From: Mycobacterium kyogaense
Lineage (GTDB): Bacteria; Actinomycetota; Actinomycetes; Mycobacteriales; Mycobacteriaceae
Direction of reading: 5' to 3'
Assembly: GCF_003254575.1 (NCBI RefSeq)
Contig: NZ_QJUA01000030.1
Span: 1 to 64,000, forward strand
Length of the DNA stretch: 64,000 bases
This document shows, one piece after another, positions 18,324 through 27,327 of the stretch (positions within the stretch are counted from its first letter, which is position 1; each line of letters starts with the position of its first letter). The notes below the pieces were generated by a model that was not told the DNA's origin, did not search any database, and worked only from the letters and a program-made list of their open reading frames with translations. A program made the position numbers and the translations under genes.

Positions 18324-20351
18324 GTGGCTGCCCAGAAGAACAATGGTCCCACCGAGTACGGCGCCGATTCGATCAAAGTTCTCGAGGGTCTGGAAGCGGT
18401 CCGCAAGCGGCCAGGTATGTACATCGGCTCCACCGGTGAGCGTGGACTCCACCACCTGATCTGGGAGGTCGTCGACAACGCGGTTGACGAGGCCATGGCG
18501 GGCTTCGCCACCAAGGTCGACGTACGCATCCTGGAAGACGGCGGTGTCCAGGTCACCGACGACGGCCGCGGGATCCCCGTGGCCATGCACGCGACCGGCA
18601 TCCCGACCATCGACGTCGTCATGACCGTCCTGCACGCCGGCGGGAAGTTCGAAGAGGGCGCCTACCAGGTCTCCGGTGGTCTCCACGGCGTGGGCGTCTC
18701 GGTGGTCAACGCGCTGTCGACCCGTCTCGAAGCCGACATCCACAAGGACGGGTTCGAATGGCACCAGACTTATGACAAGTCGGTGCCCGGCACGTTGCGC
18801 AAGGGCGAGCCGTCCAAGAAGACCGGATCCACGATCCGGTTCTGGGCCGATCCGGACATCTTCGAGACCACCACCTATGACTTCGAGACGATCGCGCGTC
18901 GCCTCCAGGAGATGGCATTCCTGAACAAGGGGCTGACCATCGAGCTGACCGACGAGCGGGTCGCCCCGGAAGAGGTCGTCGACGACATCGTCAGCGATCA
19001 CGCCGAAGCGCCGAAATCCGCTGAGGAGAAAGCCGCCGAGAAAGCCGCTCCGCAGAAGGTCAAGCACCGGGTGTTCCACTACCCCGGCGGCCTGGTCGAC
19101 TTCGTCAAGCACATCAACCGGACCAAGACCGCGATCCAGCCCAGCGTCATCGACTTCGACGGCAAGGGTCCCGGACACGAGGTCGAGATCGCGATGCAGT
19201 GGAACGCCGGCTACTCCGAGTCTGTCCACACCTTCGCGAACACGATCAACACCCACGAGGGCGGTACCCACGAAGAGGGCTTCCGGGCCGCGCTCACCAC
19301 GGTCGTGAACAAGTACGCCAAAGACAAGAAGCTGCTCAAGGAGAAAGACCCGAACCTGACCGGAGACGACATCCGCGAGGGCTTGGCTGCCGTCATCTCG
19401 GTGAAGGTGTCGCAGCCGCAGTTCGAAGGTCAGACAAAGACCAAGCTGGGCAACACCGAGGTGAAGTCGTTCGTCCAGAAGATCTGCAACGAACAGCTCA
19501 CACACTGGTTCGAGGCGAACCCGGCTGAGGCGAAAACCGTAGTCAACAAGGCGGTCTCGTCCGCGCAGGCGCGGATGGCGGCGCGCAAGGCGCGCGAGTT
19601 GGTGCGGCGCAAGAGCGCCACCGACATCGGCGGCCTGCCCGGCAAGCTCGCCGATTGCCGCTCGACGGATCCCACCAAGTCGGAACTGTATGTGGTGGAG
19701 GGTGATTCGGCCGGCGGCTCGGCCAAGAGCGGTCGCGACTCGATGTTCCAGGCGATCCTGCCGCTGCGCGGCAAGATCATCAACGTCGAGAAGGCCCGTA
19801 TCGACCGCGTCCTGAAGAACACCGAAGTCCAGGCCATCATCACCGCGCTGGGCACCGGCATCCACGACGAGTTCGACCTCACCAAGTTGCGCTACCACAA
19901 GATCGTCTTGATGGCCGACGCCGACGTCGACGGTCAGCACATCTCCACGCTGCTCCTGACGCTGCTGTTCCGCTTCATGAAGCCGCTGGTGGAGAACGGG
20001 CACATCTTCTTGGCGCAGCCGCCGCTGTACAAGCTGAAGTGGCAGCGTAGCGAGCCCGAATTCGCCTATTCGGACCGCGAACGTGACGGGCTGCTCGAGG
20101 CGGGCCGCGCCGCTGGTAAGCGGATCAACGCCGAGGACGGCATCCAGCGTTACAAGGGTCTGGGCGAGATGGACGCCAAGGAGCTGTGGGAGACCACGAT
20201 GGATCCGTCGGTGCGAGTGCTGCGGCAGGTGACGCTCGACGACGCGGCCGCGGCCGACGAGCTGTTCTCCATTCTGATGGGCGAGGACGTCGAAGCTCGA
20301 CGCAGCTTCATCACCCGCAACGCCAAAGACGTTCGCTTCCTTGACGTTTAA
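18324..20351 (+). CDS. gyrB: DNA gyrase subunit B
   Basis: 675-aa ATPase subunit. The GHKL domain has VDNAVDEAMAG, DDGRGIPV and GGLHGVGVSVVNALS. The transducer lysine is in QTKTKLGN. The TOPRIM domain has EGDSAGGSAK, PLRGKIINVEKA and the metal site DADVDGQHI. A GTG start at 18324 gives VAAQKNN, the mycobacterial start. It partners with GyrA, encoded 22 nt downstream. Confidence 0.98.
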   Translation: MAAQKNNGPTEYGADSIKVLEGLEAVRKRPGMYIGSTGERGLHHLIWEVVDNAVDEAMAGFATKVDVRILEDGGVQVTDDGRGIPVAMHATGIPTIDVVMTVLHAGGKFEEGAYQVSGGLHGVGVSVVNALSTRLEADIHKDGFEWHQTYDKSVPGTLRKGEPSKKTGSTIRFWADPDIFETTTYDFETIARRLQEMAFLNKGLTIELTDERVAPEEVVDDIVSDHAEAPKSAEEKAAEKAAPQKVKHRVFHYPGGLVDFVKHINRTKTAIQPSVIDFDGKGPGHEVEIAMQWNAGYSESVHTFANTINTHEGGTHEEGFRAALTTVVNKYAKDKKLLKEKDPNLTGDDIREGLAAVISVKVSQPQFEGQTKTKLGNTEVKSFVQKICNEQLTHWFEANPAEAKTVVNKAVSSAQARMAARKARELVRRKSATDIGGLPGKLADCRSTDPTKSELYVVEGDSAGGSAKSGRDSMFQAILPLRGKIINVEKARIDRVLKNTEVQAIITALGTGIHDEFDLTKLRYHKIVLMADADVDGQHISTLLLTLLFRFMKPLVENGHIFLAQPPLYKLKWQRSEPEFAYSDRERDGLLEAGRAAGKRINAEDGIQRYKGLGEMDAKELWETTMDPSVRVLRQVTLDDAAAADELFSILMGEDVEARRSFITRNAKDVRFLDV

Positions 20352-20373
20352 CTCTCACAGCTGAGGAAACTCC

Positions 20374-23300
20374 ATGACTGACACCACCCTGCCGCCCGGC
20401 GACGAAGCCGGCGACCGGATCGAACCGGTCGACATCCAGCAGGAAATGCAGCGCAGCTACATCGACTACGCGATGAGCGTGATCGTCGGCCGCGCACTGC
20501 CCGAGGTCCGCGACGGCCTCAAGCCGGTGCACCGCCGCGTGCTGTACGCCATGTTCGACTCGGGCTTCCGGCCAGACCGCGGCCACGCGAAGTCCGCCCG
20601 GTCTGTCGCCGAGACGATGGGTAACTATCACCCGCACGGTGATTCATCGATCTACGACACCCTGGTCCGGATGGCGCAGCCGTGGTCGCTGCGGTACCCC
20701 CTGGTCGACGGGCAGGGCAACTTCGGGTCTCCGGGTAACGATCCCCCGGCCGCGATGCGCTACTGCGTCACCGCAGACGCGCAGGTGCGCCTGCCGTTCG
20801 GTCAGACAGTGCGGATCGGTGATGTAGTTCCCGGTGCACGACCGAATTCTGACAATGACGTCGAGATGAAGGTTCTGGATCGGCACGGTAATCCTGTGCT
20901 GGCCGACAAGCTCTTCCACTCAGGCGAACACCAGACGTTCACCGTCAGAACCGCGGAAGGCTACGAGGTCACCGGTACGGCGAACCACCCGCTGTTGTGT
21001 CTTGTCGACGTGGGTGGCGTACCGACGCTGTTGTGGAAGCTCATCGAGGAGATCGCTCCGAACGATCGCGTGGTCTTGCAGAGGACTCCCCCGGTGGAGT
21101 TCGGTCCTGGCGAATGGCACGACGTCATGGAAGCGCTGCTCCTCGGCGCGTTCATCAGCGAGGGCTTCGTCAGTGACACTCGCGCCGGCTTCAACAATCT
21201 CGATCGTGACTACTTCAATATGGTTGTTGCCGCCTATGACTCGGTGGTAGGCGGAGCCCGATACGTCTATGAACGGCAGATCGCGTCCGGATCTCACTTG
21301 CTCGAATTGGACGTCCACAACCTCTCGTCGCTGCGGCGAAGCCGCCTTGCTGAGCTTGTCGGTCAGCGTTCTGCTGCGAAAGCCGTACCCGAATGGTTGT
21401 GGAACTCGCCAGCAGCCGTGAAGAGGGCGTTCTTACAAGCGCTGTTCGAGGGCGACGGTTCCTGTTCAGCGCTGCCGCGCAACACCATCCAGGTGTCGTA
21501 CTCCACGCGCAGCGGGCAGCTGGCGAAGGACGTGCAGCAGATGCTGCTCGAGTTCGGCGTGATTTCGCGTCGCTATCTGCACGCAACGGGCGAGCACAAG
21601 GTTGCGATCACCAATCGAGCACATGCCGAAGATTTCAGTGCTCGAGTCGGATTCGGTGGTGCCAAGCAGCGGAAATTGATCGGCTTGCTGGCAGCGCTAC
21701 CTGAGCGGGCTGCTGGCCTCGACGGGGACCAGGTCCCTGGCCTCGCATCGTTCATACGTAGGGAATGCGGAAGTCGCTGGACTGACAAGGAGTGGCTCCG
21801 GAAGCACGCCGTGGATCGCATCTCCAGGTGGCGGCGAGACGGCGATGAGATTCTGAGTCACATTGCGGATGCGGACGTCAGGAACGTCGCGACAGACCTC
21901 ACCGACGGCCGCTTCTATTACGCGCGGGTGGCATCGGTCACTGACACCGGGGTGCAGCCTGTGTACAGCCTGCGCGTCGATACCGACGACCATTCCTTCA
22001 TCACCAACGGTTTCGTCAGCCACAACACCGAAGCGCGGCTGACTCCTCTGGCGATGGAGATGCTGCGTGAAATCGACGAGGAGACAGTCGATTTCATTCC
22101 GAACTACGACGGCCGGGTGCAGGAGCCGACCGTTCTGCCGAGCCGGTTCCCGAACCTGCTCGCCAACGGTTCCGGCGGCATCGCGGTCGGTATGGCCACC
22201 AACATGCCGCCGCACAACCTGCGTGAGCTCGCCGAGGCCGTCTACTGGTGCCTGGACAACCACGAGGCCGACGAGGAAGCCACGCTCACCGCGGTGTGCG
22301 AGCGCGTCAAGGGGCCCGATTTCCCGACCCACGGCTTGATCGTTGGATCGCAAGGGATTTCGGACACCTATCACACGGGCCGCGGTTCGATCCGGATGCG
22401 CGGTGTGGTCGAGGTCGAAGAGGATTCGCGCGGGCGGACCTCGCTGGTCATCACCGAATTGCCGTATCAGGTCAACCACGACAACTTCATCACCTCCATC
22501 GCCGAGCAGGTCCGTGATGGCAGGCTCACCGGCATCTCGAACATCGAGGATCAGTCCAGCGACCGCGTGGGTCTACGGATCGTCGTCGAGGTCAAGCGTG
22601 ACGCCGTGGCCAAGGTGGTGCTGAACAACCTCTACAAGCACACCCAGCTGCAGACCAGCTTCGGCGCCAACATGCTCTCCATCGTGGACGGGGTGCCGCG
22701 CACCCTGCGCTTGGACCAGTTGATCCGCCACTACGTCAACCACCAGTTGGACGTCATCGTCCGGCGCACGCGGTACCGGTTGCGCAAGGCCAACGAGCGG
22801 GCCCACATTCTGCGTGGTCTGGTCAAGGCGCTCGACGCCCTCGACGAGGTGATCGCGTTGATCCGTGCGTCGGCCAACGTCGACGTCGCCCGCCAAGGCC
22901 TGATCGAGCTGCTCGACGTCGACGAGATCCAGGCCCAGGCGATCCTCGACATGCAGCTGCGGCGCCTGGCAGCTCTGGAACGCCAGCGCATCATCGACGA
23001 CCTCGCGAAGATCGAGGCGGAGATCGCCGACCTCGAGGACATCCTGGCCAAGCCGGAGCGGCAGCGCGCCATCGTGCACGACGAGCTCAAGGAGATCGTC
23101 GACAAGTACGGCGACGACCGGCGCACCCGGATCATCGCCGCCGACGGTGAGGTGGCCGACGAGGATCTGATCGCGCGCGAGGACGTGGTGGTCACGATCA
23201 CCGAGACCGGCTACGCCAAGCGCACGAAGACCGACCTCTATCGCAGCCAGAAGCGCGGCGGCAAGGGCGTCCAGGGTGCCGGCCTCAAGCAGGACGACAT

Positions 23301-24162
23301 CGTCAACCACTTCTTCGTCTGCTCCACCCACGACTGGATCCTGTTCTTCACGACGCAGGGCCGGGTGTACCGGGCAAAGGCGTACGAGCTGCCCGAGGCG
23401 TCCCGCACGGCGCGCGGTCAGCACGTCGCCAACCTGCTGGCATTCCAGCCCGAGGAGCGCATCGCCCAGGTCATCCAGCTGAAGACCTACGAAGACGCGC
23501 CGTACCTGGTGCTCGCGACCCGCAACGGGCTGGTGAAGAAGTCGCGACTGGTCGACTTCGACTCCAACCGGTCCGGCGGCATCGTCGCGGTCAACCTGCG
23601 CGACGGTGACGAACTGGTCGGTGCGGTGCTCTGCTCCAGCGAGGACGATCTGCTGCTCGTCTCGGCCAACGGCCAGTCGATTCGGTTCTCCGCGACCGAT
23701 GAAGCGCTGCGGCCGATGGGTCGCGCCACCTCGGGCGTGCAGGGCATGCGGTTCAACGGCGACGACTTGCTGCTGTCGCTGAACGTGGTCCAGCCGGATA
23801 CGTACCTGCTGGTCGCGACATCGGGTGGCTACGCCAAGCGCACTGCGATCGACGAGTACCCCGTCCAGGGCCGCGGTGGCAAGGGGGTGCTGACCATCAT
23901 GTTCGACAAGCGTCGTGGCACTCTTGTGGGCGCGTTGATCGTCGACGACGAGACCGAGTTGTACGCCATCACCTCAGGTGGCGGCGTCATCCGGACCGCC
24001 GCGCGACAGGTTCGCAAGGCCGGCCGCCAGACCAAGGGCGTCCGGTTGATGAATCTCGGTGACGGCGACACCCTGATCGCCATCGCCCGCAACGCCGAAG
24101 AGGGCGACGGTACCGACGAGGTCAACACCGACATCGGCGACGAGCCGACGACGGAGCAGTGA
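20374..24162 (+). CDS. gyrA: DNA gyrase subunit A precursor containing an intein
   Basis: 1262-aa precursor; removal of a 421-residue intein (131-551) leaves an 841-aa GyrA of normal length. The catalytic tyrosine is Tyr130, the residue directly before the intein, and the C extein resumes with TEARLTPLAMEM. The tower, coiled-coil and six-bladed C-terminal domain follow, with the GyrA box in SQKRGGKGVQG. In the quinolone pocket the motif is GDSSIYD: Ser91 stands where most mycobacteria have Ala, with Asp95 intact. The enzyme introduces negative supercoils with GyrB. Confidence 0.97.
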   Translation: MTDTTLPPGDEAGDRIEPVDIQQEMQRSYIDYAMSVIVGRALPEVRDGLKPVHRRVLYAMFDSGFRPDRGHAKSARSVAETMGNYHPHGDSSIYDTLVRMAQPWSLRYPLVDGQGNFGSPGNDPPAAMRYCVTADAQVRLPFGQTVRIGDVVPGARPNSDNDVEMKVLDRHGNPVLADKLFHSGEHQTFTVRTAEGYEVTGTANHPLLCLVDVGGVPTLLWKLIEEIAPNDRVVLQRTPPVEFGPGEWHDVMEALLLGAFISEGFVSDTRAGFNNLDRDYFNMVVAAYDSVVGGARYVYERQIASGSHLLELDVHNLSSLRRSRLAELVGQRSAAKAVPEWLWNSPAAVKRAFLQALFEGDGSCSALPRNTIQVSYSTRSGQLAKDVQQMLLEFGVISRRYLHATGEHKVAITNRAHAEDFSARVGFGGAKQRKLIGLLAALPERAAGLDGDQVPGLASFIRRECGSRWTDKEWLRKHAVDRISRWRRDGDEILSHIADADVRNVATDLTDGRFYYARVASVTDTGVQPVYSLRVDTDDHSFITNGFVSHNTEARLTPLAMEMLREIDEETVDFIPNYDGRVQEPTVLPSRFPNLLANGSGGIAVGMATNMPPHNLRELAEAVYWCLDNHEADEEATLTAVCERVKGPDFPTHGLIVGSQGISDTYHTGRGSIRMRGVVEVEEDSRGRTSLVITELPYQVNHDNFITSIAEQVRDGRLTGISNIEDQSSDRVGLRIVVEVKRDAVAKVVLNNLYKHTQLQTSFGANMLSIVDGVPRTLRLDQLIRHYVNHQLDVIVRRTRYRLRKANERAHILRGLVKALDALDEVIALIRASANVDVARQGLIELLDVDEIQAQAILDMQLRRLAALERQRIIDDLAKIEAEIADLEDILAKPERQRAIVHDELKEIVDKYGDDRRTRIIAADGEVADEDLIAREDVVVTITETGYAKRTKTDLYRSQKRGGKGVQGAGLKQDDIVNHFFVCSTHDWILFFTTQGRVYRAKAYELPEASRTARGQHVANLLAFQPEERIAQVIQLKTYEDAPYLVLATRNGLVKKSRLVDFDSNRSGGIVAVNLRDGDELVGAVLCSSEDDLLLVSANGQSIRFSATDEALRPMGRATSGVQGMRFNGDDLLLSLNVVQPDTYLLVATSGGYAKRTAIDEYPVQGRGGKGVLTIMFDKRRGTLVGALIVDDETELYAITSGGGVIRTAARQVRKAGRQTKGVRLMNLGDGDTLIAIARNAEEGDGTDEVNTDIGDEPTTEQ
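20764..22026 (+). mobile_element. GyrA intein with LAGLIDADG homing endonuclease domain
   Basis: 421-aa in-frame intein between Tyr130 and Thr of GyrA, the same insertion point as in M. leprae. Block A begins CVTADAQVRLPFG with Cys1. Block B is GTANHPLLCL (the TxxH motif is AxxH-like, with conserved His). Block G ends FVSHN, followed by Thr+1. Two LAGLIDADG-type motifs are present, LLLGAFISEG and FLQALFEGDGS, each with its acidic residue, so the homing endonuclease could be active. Contrast the small GyrA intein of M. xenopi, which lacks it. Confidence 0.96.
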
Positions 24163-24172
24163 GGAGCGGTCA

Positions 24173-25108
24173 GTGAGCTCACCGAACGAGCCGGGGTACC
24201 CGCGTGCGGGTGAGGCGTCCGGCGGGACCGGCAACGGGTCGGCGCCAGGCGCGCCGGCACCGAGCCACAGCGGTCCGCCGCCGCAGGCACCGACTCGATC
24301 CGCCGAGCACAGCGATGTGCCGCCGTGGCAGAGGGGCCCGCAGGCGCGGGCCCGTCAGCAGCAGGCGCCCGACGCGCAGGGCGGGCTGGACGCGCGCCTG
24401 AACCGCTTCATCGCCGGTGGCCCCGACAGCGACCAGGCGCCGCGAGGGGACCGTCCCGAGGGTCGTCAGGACGGCGACCGTCCTGAGCCGCAGCGGGCGG
24501 GGTCGCGATCGGAGGGCAACCGCACCGAGGCGCCGGCCACCGACGTCCATCGCCCGGAACCGCCGACCCGCACCGACGCTCAGGGTGGGCGCGCTTATGC
24601 GAGCGAGCTTCCCGATCTGTCCGGACCGCCCCGGTCCGCGCAGCAGCGTAAGCCTGTCGAGCGGCCGACCGAGTCGACGGCGAAGCCTCCGCAGAAGGCC
24701 CCGGGGAGCAGGGCTGTGCAGGTGGGTCCGCGGCCGCACAGCGGTCCGGTGCGGGCCAGCATGCAGATCCGACGCGTGGATCCGTGGAGTGCACTGAAGG
24801 TGTCGCTGGTGCTGTCGGTGGCGCTGTTCTTCGTGTGGATGATCGCGGTGGCGTTCCTGTATCTCGTGCTGGGCGGCATGGGCGTGTGGAGCAAGCTGAA
24901 CAGCAACGTCGGTGACCTGCTCACCAGCGCGAGTGGCAGCTCCGGTGGCGAGCTGGTGTCGGCGAGCACGATCTTCGGCGGCGCGGCGCTGATCGGCCTG
25001 GTCAACATCGTGCTGCTGGCCGCGGCCGCGACGATCGGGGCGTTCATCTACAACCTGACCACCGACCTCGTCGGCGGTGTGGAGGTCACGCTCGCCGACC
25101 GCGACTGA
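24173..25108 (+). CDS. DUF3566 membrane protein (Rv0007-like)
   Basis: 311-aa protein. The first 195 residues are a low-complexity cytoplasmic tail rich in Pro, Gly, Arg and Gln. The C-terminal DUF3566 domain begins at SMQIRRVDPWSALKVS and has two membrane helices (about residues 208-235 and 265-295). The start GTG at 24173 has GAGGAG upstream and lies 10 nt after gyrA. It follows gyrA in nearly all actinobacteria. Function is unknown; the neighbourhood suggests envelope or division work. Confidence 0.88.
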   Translation: MSSPNEPGYPRAGEASGGTGNGSAPGAPAPSHSGPPPQAPTRSAEHSDVPPWQRGPQARARQQQAPDAQGGLDARLNRFIAGGPDSDQAPRGDRPEGRQDGDRPEPQRAGSRSEGNRTEAPATDVHRPEPPTRTDAQGGRAYASELPDLSGPPRSAQQRKPVERPTESTAKPPQKAPGSRAVQVGPRPHSGPVRASMQIRRVDPWSALKVSLVLSVALFFVWMIAVAFLYLVLGGMGVWSKLNSNVGDLLTSASGSSGGELVSASTIFGGAALIGLVNIVLLAAAATIGAFIYNLTTDLVGGVEVTLADRD

Positions 25109-25178
25109 GCTGGTTTGGGAGTCGGCTTGTCGGTGAGGTAATCTCGCTGCTCGGCCGTGCGATTGATTGCGGTGCAAC

Positions 25179-25252
25179 GGGGCTATAGCTCAGGCGGTTA
25201 GAGCGCTTCGCTGATAACGAAGAGGTCGGAGGTTCGAGTCCTCCTAGCCCCA
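25179..25252 (+). tRNA. tRNA-Ile (GAT anticodon)
   Basis: 74-nt cloverleaf. Acceptor GGGGCTA pairs with TAGCCCC, followed by discriminator A at 25252. The anticodon loop CTGATAA carries GAT, and the T arm is GGAGGTTCGAGTCCTCC. CCA is not encoded. It is the usual tRNA downstream of gyrA in mycobacteria. Confidence 0.97.
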
Positions 25253-25269
25253 CGGAAAGGTCTACATCG

Positions 25270-25395
25270 ATGAAGGTGATGCTGATCCTCGCGGCCGGCA
25301 TTGCCGCGGCCGCCGCCCTGGTGGTGTGGCGGACCCAGCACAGCCCCGAAATCTGGCACACCCTCCCGATGCACCTTCCTGACGAGGGGCCTTAG
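25270..25395 (+). CDS. 41-aa DLW-39-like membrane micropeptide
   Basis: A small reading frame between tRNA-Ile and tRNA-Ala. ATG at 25270 has GGAAAGG about 12 nt upstream. The product is one hydrophobic helix (VMLILAAGIAAAAALVVW), then RTQHSPEIWHTLP and a short tail. Actinobacterial DLW-39 peptides lie near these same tRNAs and have a helix, a basic patch and a D/E-L-W motif; EIW here fits loosely. The stop codon TAG (25393-25395) lies inside the tRNA-Ala gene. Function unknown. Position and composition support it; experimental support is unknown to me. Confidence 0.6.
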   Translation: MKVMLILAAGIAAAAALVVWRTQHSPEIWHTLPMHLPDEGP

Positions 25396-25458
25396 CTCAG
25401 TTGGTAGAGCGCTGCCTTTGCAAGGCAGATGTCAGGAGTTCGAATCTCCTAGGCTCCA
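25386..25458 (+). tRNA. tRNA-Ala (TGC anticodon)
   Basis: 73-nt cloverleaf. Acceptor GGGGCCT pairs with AGGCTCC, with one G-T wobble, and discriminator A is at 25458. The anticodon loop TTTGCAA carries TGC. The first ten bases are shared with the 3' end of the small peptide gene at 25270-25395. CCA is not encoded. Confidence 0.97.
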
Positions 25459-25462
25459 CAAT

Positions 25463-26800
25463 TCAACACTCCACGACGTTGAGGGCCAGTCCCCCGCGTG
25501 ACGTTTCCTTGTATTTGTCGGCCATGTCGGCGCCGGTGTCCCGCATGGTTTTGATCGCGGTGTCCAAGCTGACGTGATGCGTGCCGTCACCGAACAGCGC
25601 CATTCTCGCGGCGGTGATCGCCTTGACCGACGCGACGGCGTTGCGTTCGATGCACGGGATCTGCACCAGTCCCCCGACCGGATCACACGTCAGGCCGAGG
25701 TTGTGCTCGATCCCGATCTCGGCGGCGTTCTCCACCTGCGCGGGTGAACCGCCCATCACCGCCGCAAGTCCCGCTGCGGCCATCGAGCACGCCGAGCCGA
25801 CCTCGCCCTGACACCCCACCTCCGCGCCCGAGATCGACGCGTTCGTCTTGAAGAGCTGTCCGATCGCGGCCGCCGTCAACAGGAACTCCACGACGCCGTC
25901 GTCGTCTGCTCCGGGCACGAAGCGCCAGTAGTAGTGCAGCACCGCAGGAATGATCCCGGCGGCGCCGTTCGTCGGCGCTGTGACGACTCGGCCGCCGCCC
26001 GCGTTCTCCTCGTTGACCGCCAGCGCGTACACCGTCACCCAATCCATCGCGTACAGCGGGTCGGACGGATCGGCCTCCAGGGCCGCGGCCAAGGCGGCCG
26101 CGCGCCGGCGTACACGCAACCCGCCCGGCAGCGTCCCCGTGGCGCTCAAGCCGTGCGCCACGCACTCCTGCATCGTCGACCAGATGCGCAGCAGCCCGTC
26201 CCGGAGCTGACCACCGTCGCCGAGGGCTTGCTCGTTGGCGATGACGAGATCACTGATGCGACAGCGTTGTTCGTCACACAGCGCGACGAGCTCGGCAGCG
26301 GTTCGGAACGGGAACGGCACGGAGACGTCGTCGGCTGACGCCCCCGTGTCGTCCTCGTCGACGATGAAGCCGCCCCCGACCGAGTAGTACACGTGAGAAT
26401 CCACCGGGGCGCCATCGCCCGCCAAGGCGGTGAACACCATGCCATTGCTGTGAAAAGCCATGGCCTGCAACGACATCACGATCTCGACGGTGACCGGGTG
26501 CTCTCCCGCCATACGCAACCGGCCGTCTCGCTGGATCTCCTCCGCCCGCACCCGCGCGAGATCGGGATCGACCGTCTCGGGCTCAGCACCCTCCAGCCCG
26601 AGGACCACCGCACCGGGAGTCCCGTGCCCGGTTCCGGTCGCGCCGAGCGACCCGAACAACTCGACCCGCACATGGGTGACGTCGGCCAGCGATCCGTGCA
26701 CCCGTTCGGCGAACAGGCGTGCTGCGCGCATCGGGCCCACCGTGTGTGAGCTCGACGGCCCGATGCCGATCGAGAACAGGTCGAACACCGAGATGGTCAC
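25463..26800 (-). CDS. sdaA: L-serine ammonia-lyase (serine dehydratase), iron-sulfur type
   Basis: 445-aa single-chain enzyme converting L-serine to pyruvate and ammonia. The beta domain begins SVFDLFSIGIGPSSSHTVGPMRAA, the family hallmark. The alpha domain has the 4Fe-4S cysteines in VGCQGEVGSACSMAAAGL and in LTCDPVGGLVQIPCIERN. It ends four bases from tRNA-Ala, convergently. A GTG start at 26800 is used. It is not part of the M. tuberculosis gene order between alaT and cwsA, so it is a lineage-specific insertion. Confidence 0.94.
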   Translation of the reverse strand: MTISVFDLFSIGIGPSSSHTVGPMRAARLFAERVHGSLADVTHVRVELFGSLGATGTGHGTPGAVVLGLEGAEPETVDPDLARVRAEEIQRDGRLRMAGEHPVTVEIVMSLQAMAFHSNGMVFTALAGDGAPVDSHVYYSVGGGFIVDEDDTGASADDVSVPFPFRTAAELVALCDEQRCRISDLVIANEQALGDGGQLRDGLLRIWSTMQECVAHGLSATGTLPGGLRVRRRAAALAAALEADPSDPLYAMDWVTVYALAVNEENAGGGRVVTAPTNGAAGIIPAVLHYYWRFVPGADDDGVVEFLLTAAAIGQLFKTNASISGAEVGCQGEVGSACSMAAAGLAAVMGGSPAQVENAAEIGIEHNLGLTCDPVGGLVQIPCIERNAVASVKAITAARMALFGDGTHHVSLDTAIKTMRDTGADMADKYKETSRGGLALNVVEC

Positions 26801-26816
26801 GGCGCGCTCCCTCGGC

Positions 26817-27221
26817 CTACGGCTTGGGGGTGACCTCGACGCTCGGGGGCAGCGGCGAGGGTTCCGGCTGCGTCGAGCGGCGGGCGATCGAGAATGCGGC
26901 TGCTCCCCCGGCGAGGACGGCCGCCCCGACGGCGATCACCAGCAGGCGGGGCCGGCGGCGGCGCTTCGGCGCGCGCACTTTCTCGAGCGTCTCGGGCAGG
27001 TTGGCCACCGCCTCCTGAGCGGCGACGAGCTCGTCCTTCAGCTGCTGGGCGACCTGGCTGCTGCGGTACTTCTGGCCGACCCACGACGCCGACGAGCGCA
27101 CGGAGTTCACGCCGATGCCGACAGCACCGCGGGTGACGTCCACGGGCCCGACCGTCGAGTACTTCAGGCCTCGGCTGAGCCGCTGGCTCGGGGTCAATCG
27201 GACTCGGGTCTTGGAGCTCAT
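26817..27221 (-). CDS. cwsA: cell wall synthesis protein CwsA
   Basis: 134-aa mycobacterial CwsA (Rv0008c-like). It starts with a basic segment and the conserved LSRGLKYSTVGPVDVTRGAVG, then a helical stretch (QQLKDELVAAQEAVANLPETLEKV). One C-terminal membrane helix (LLVIAVGAAVLAGGAAAFSI) precedes a Pro-rich tail. In mycobacteria it interacts with CrgA and Wag31 at the poles and septum; crgA is encoded 1.2 kb away. It lies just upstream of sdaA on the same strand (16-nt gap). Confidence 0.92.
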   Translation of the reverse strand: MSSKTRVRLTPSQRLSRGLKYSTVGPVDVTRGAVGIGVNSVRSSASWVGQKYRSSQVAQQLKDELVAAQEAVANLPETLEKVRAPKRRRRPRLLVIAVGAAVLAGGAAAFSIARRSTQPEPSPLPPSVEVTPKP

Positions 27222-27327
27222 GGCCCACCTTTCTCGGCACCGGATGACAACGAGCTTCAGCCTGCCATCTCCGCCAACCCCACGCTGCCGGGTTGGCCTT
27301 CAGAGCCGCGTGGCACACTGGCTTTCC

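Noticed and set aside
18099..20003. 634-codon minus-strand open frame opposite gyrB
   Set aside because: It is a long antisense frame, common in GC-rich genes with strong third-position bias; the protein resembles nothing.
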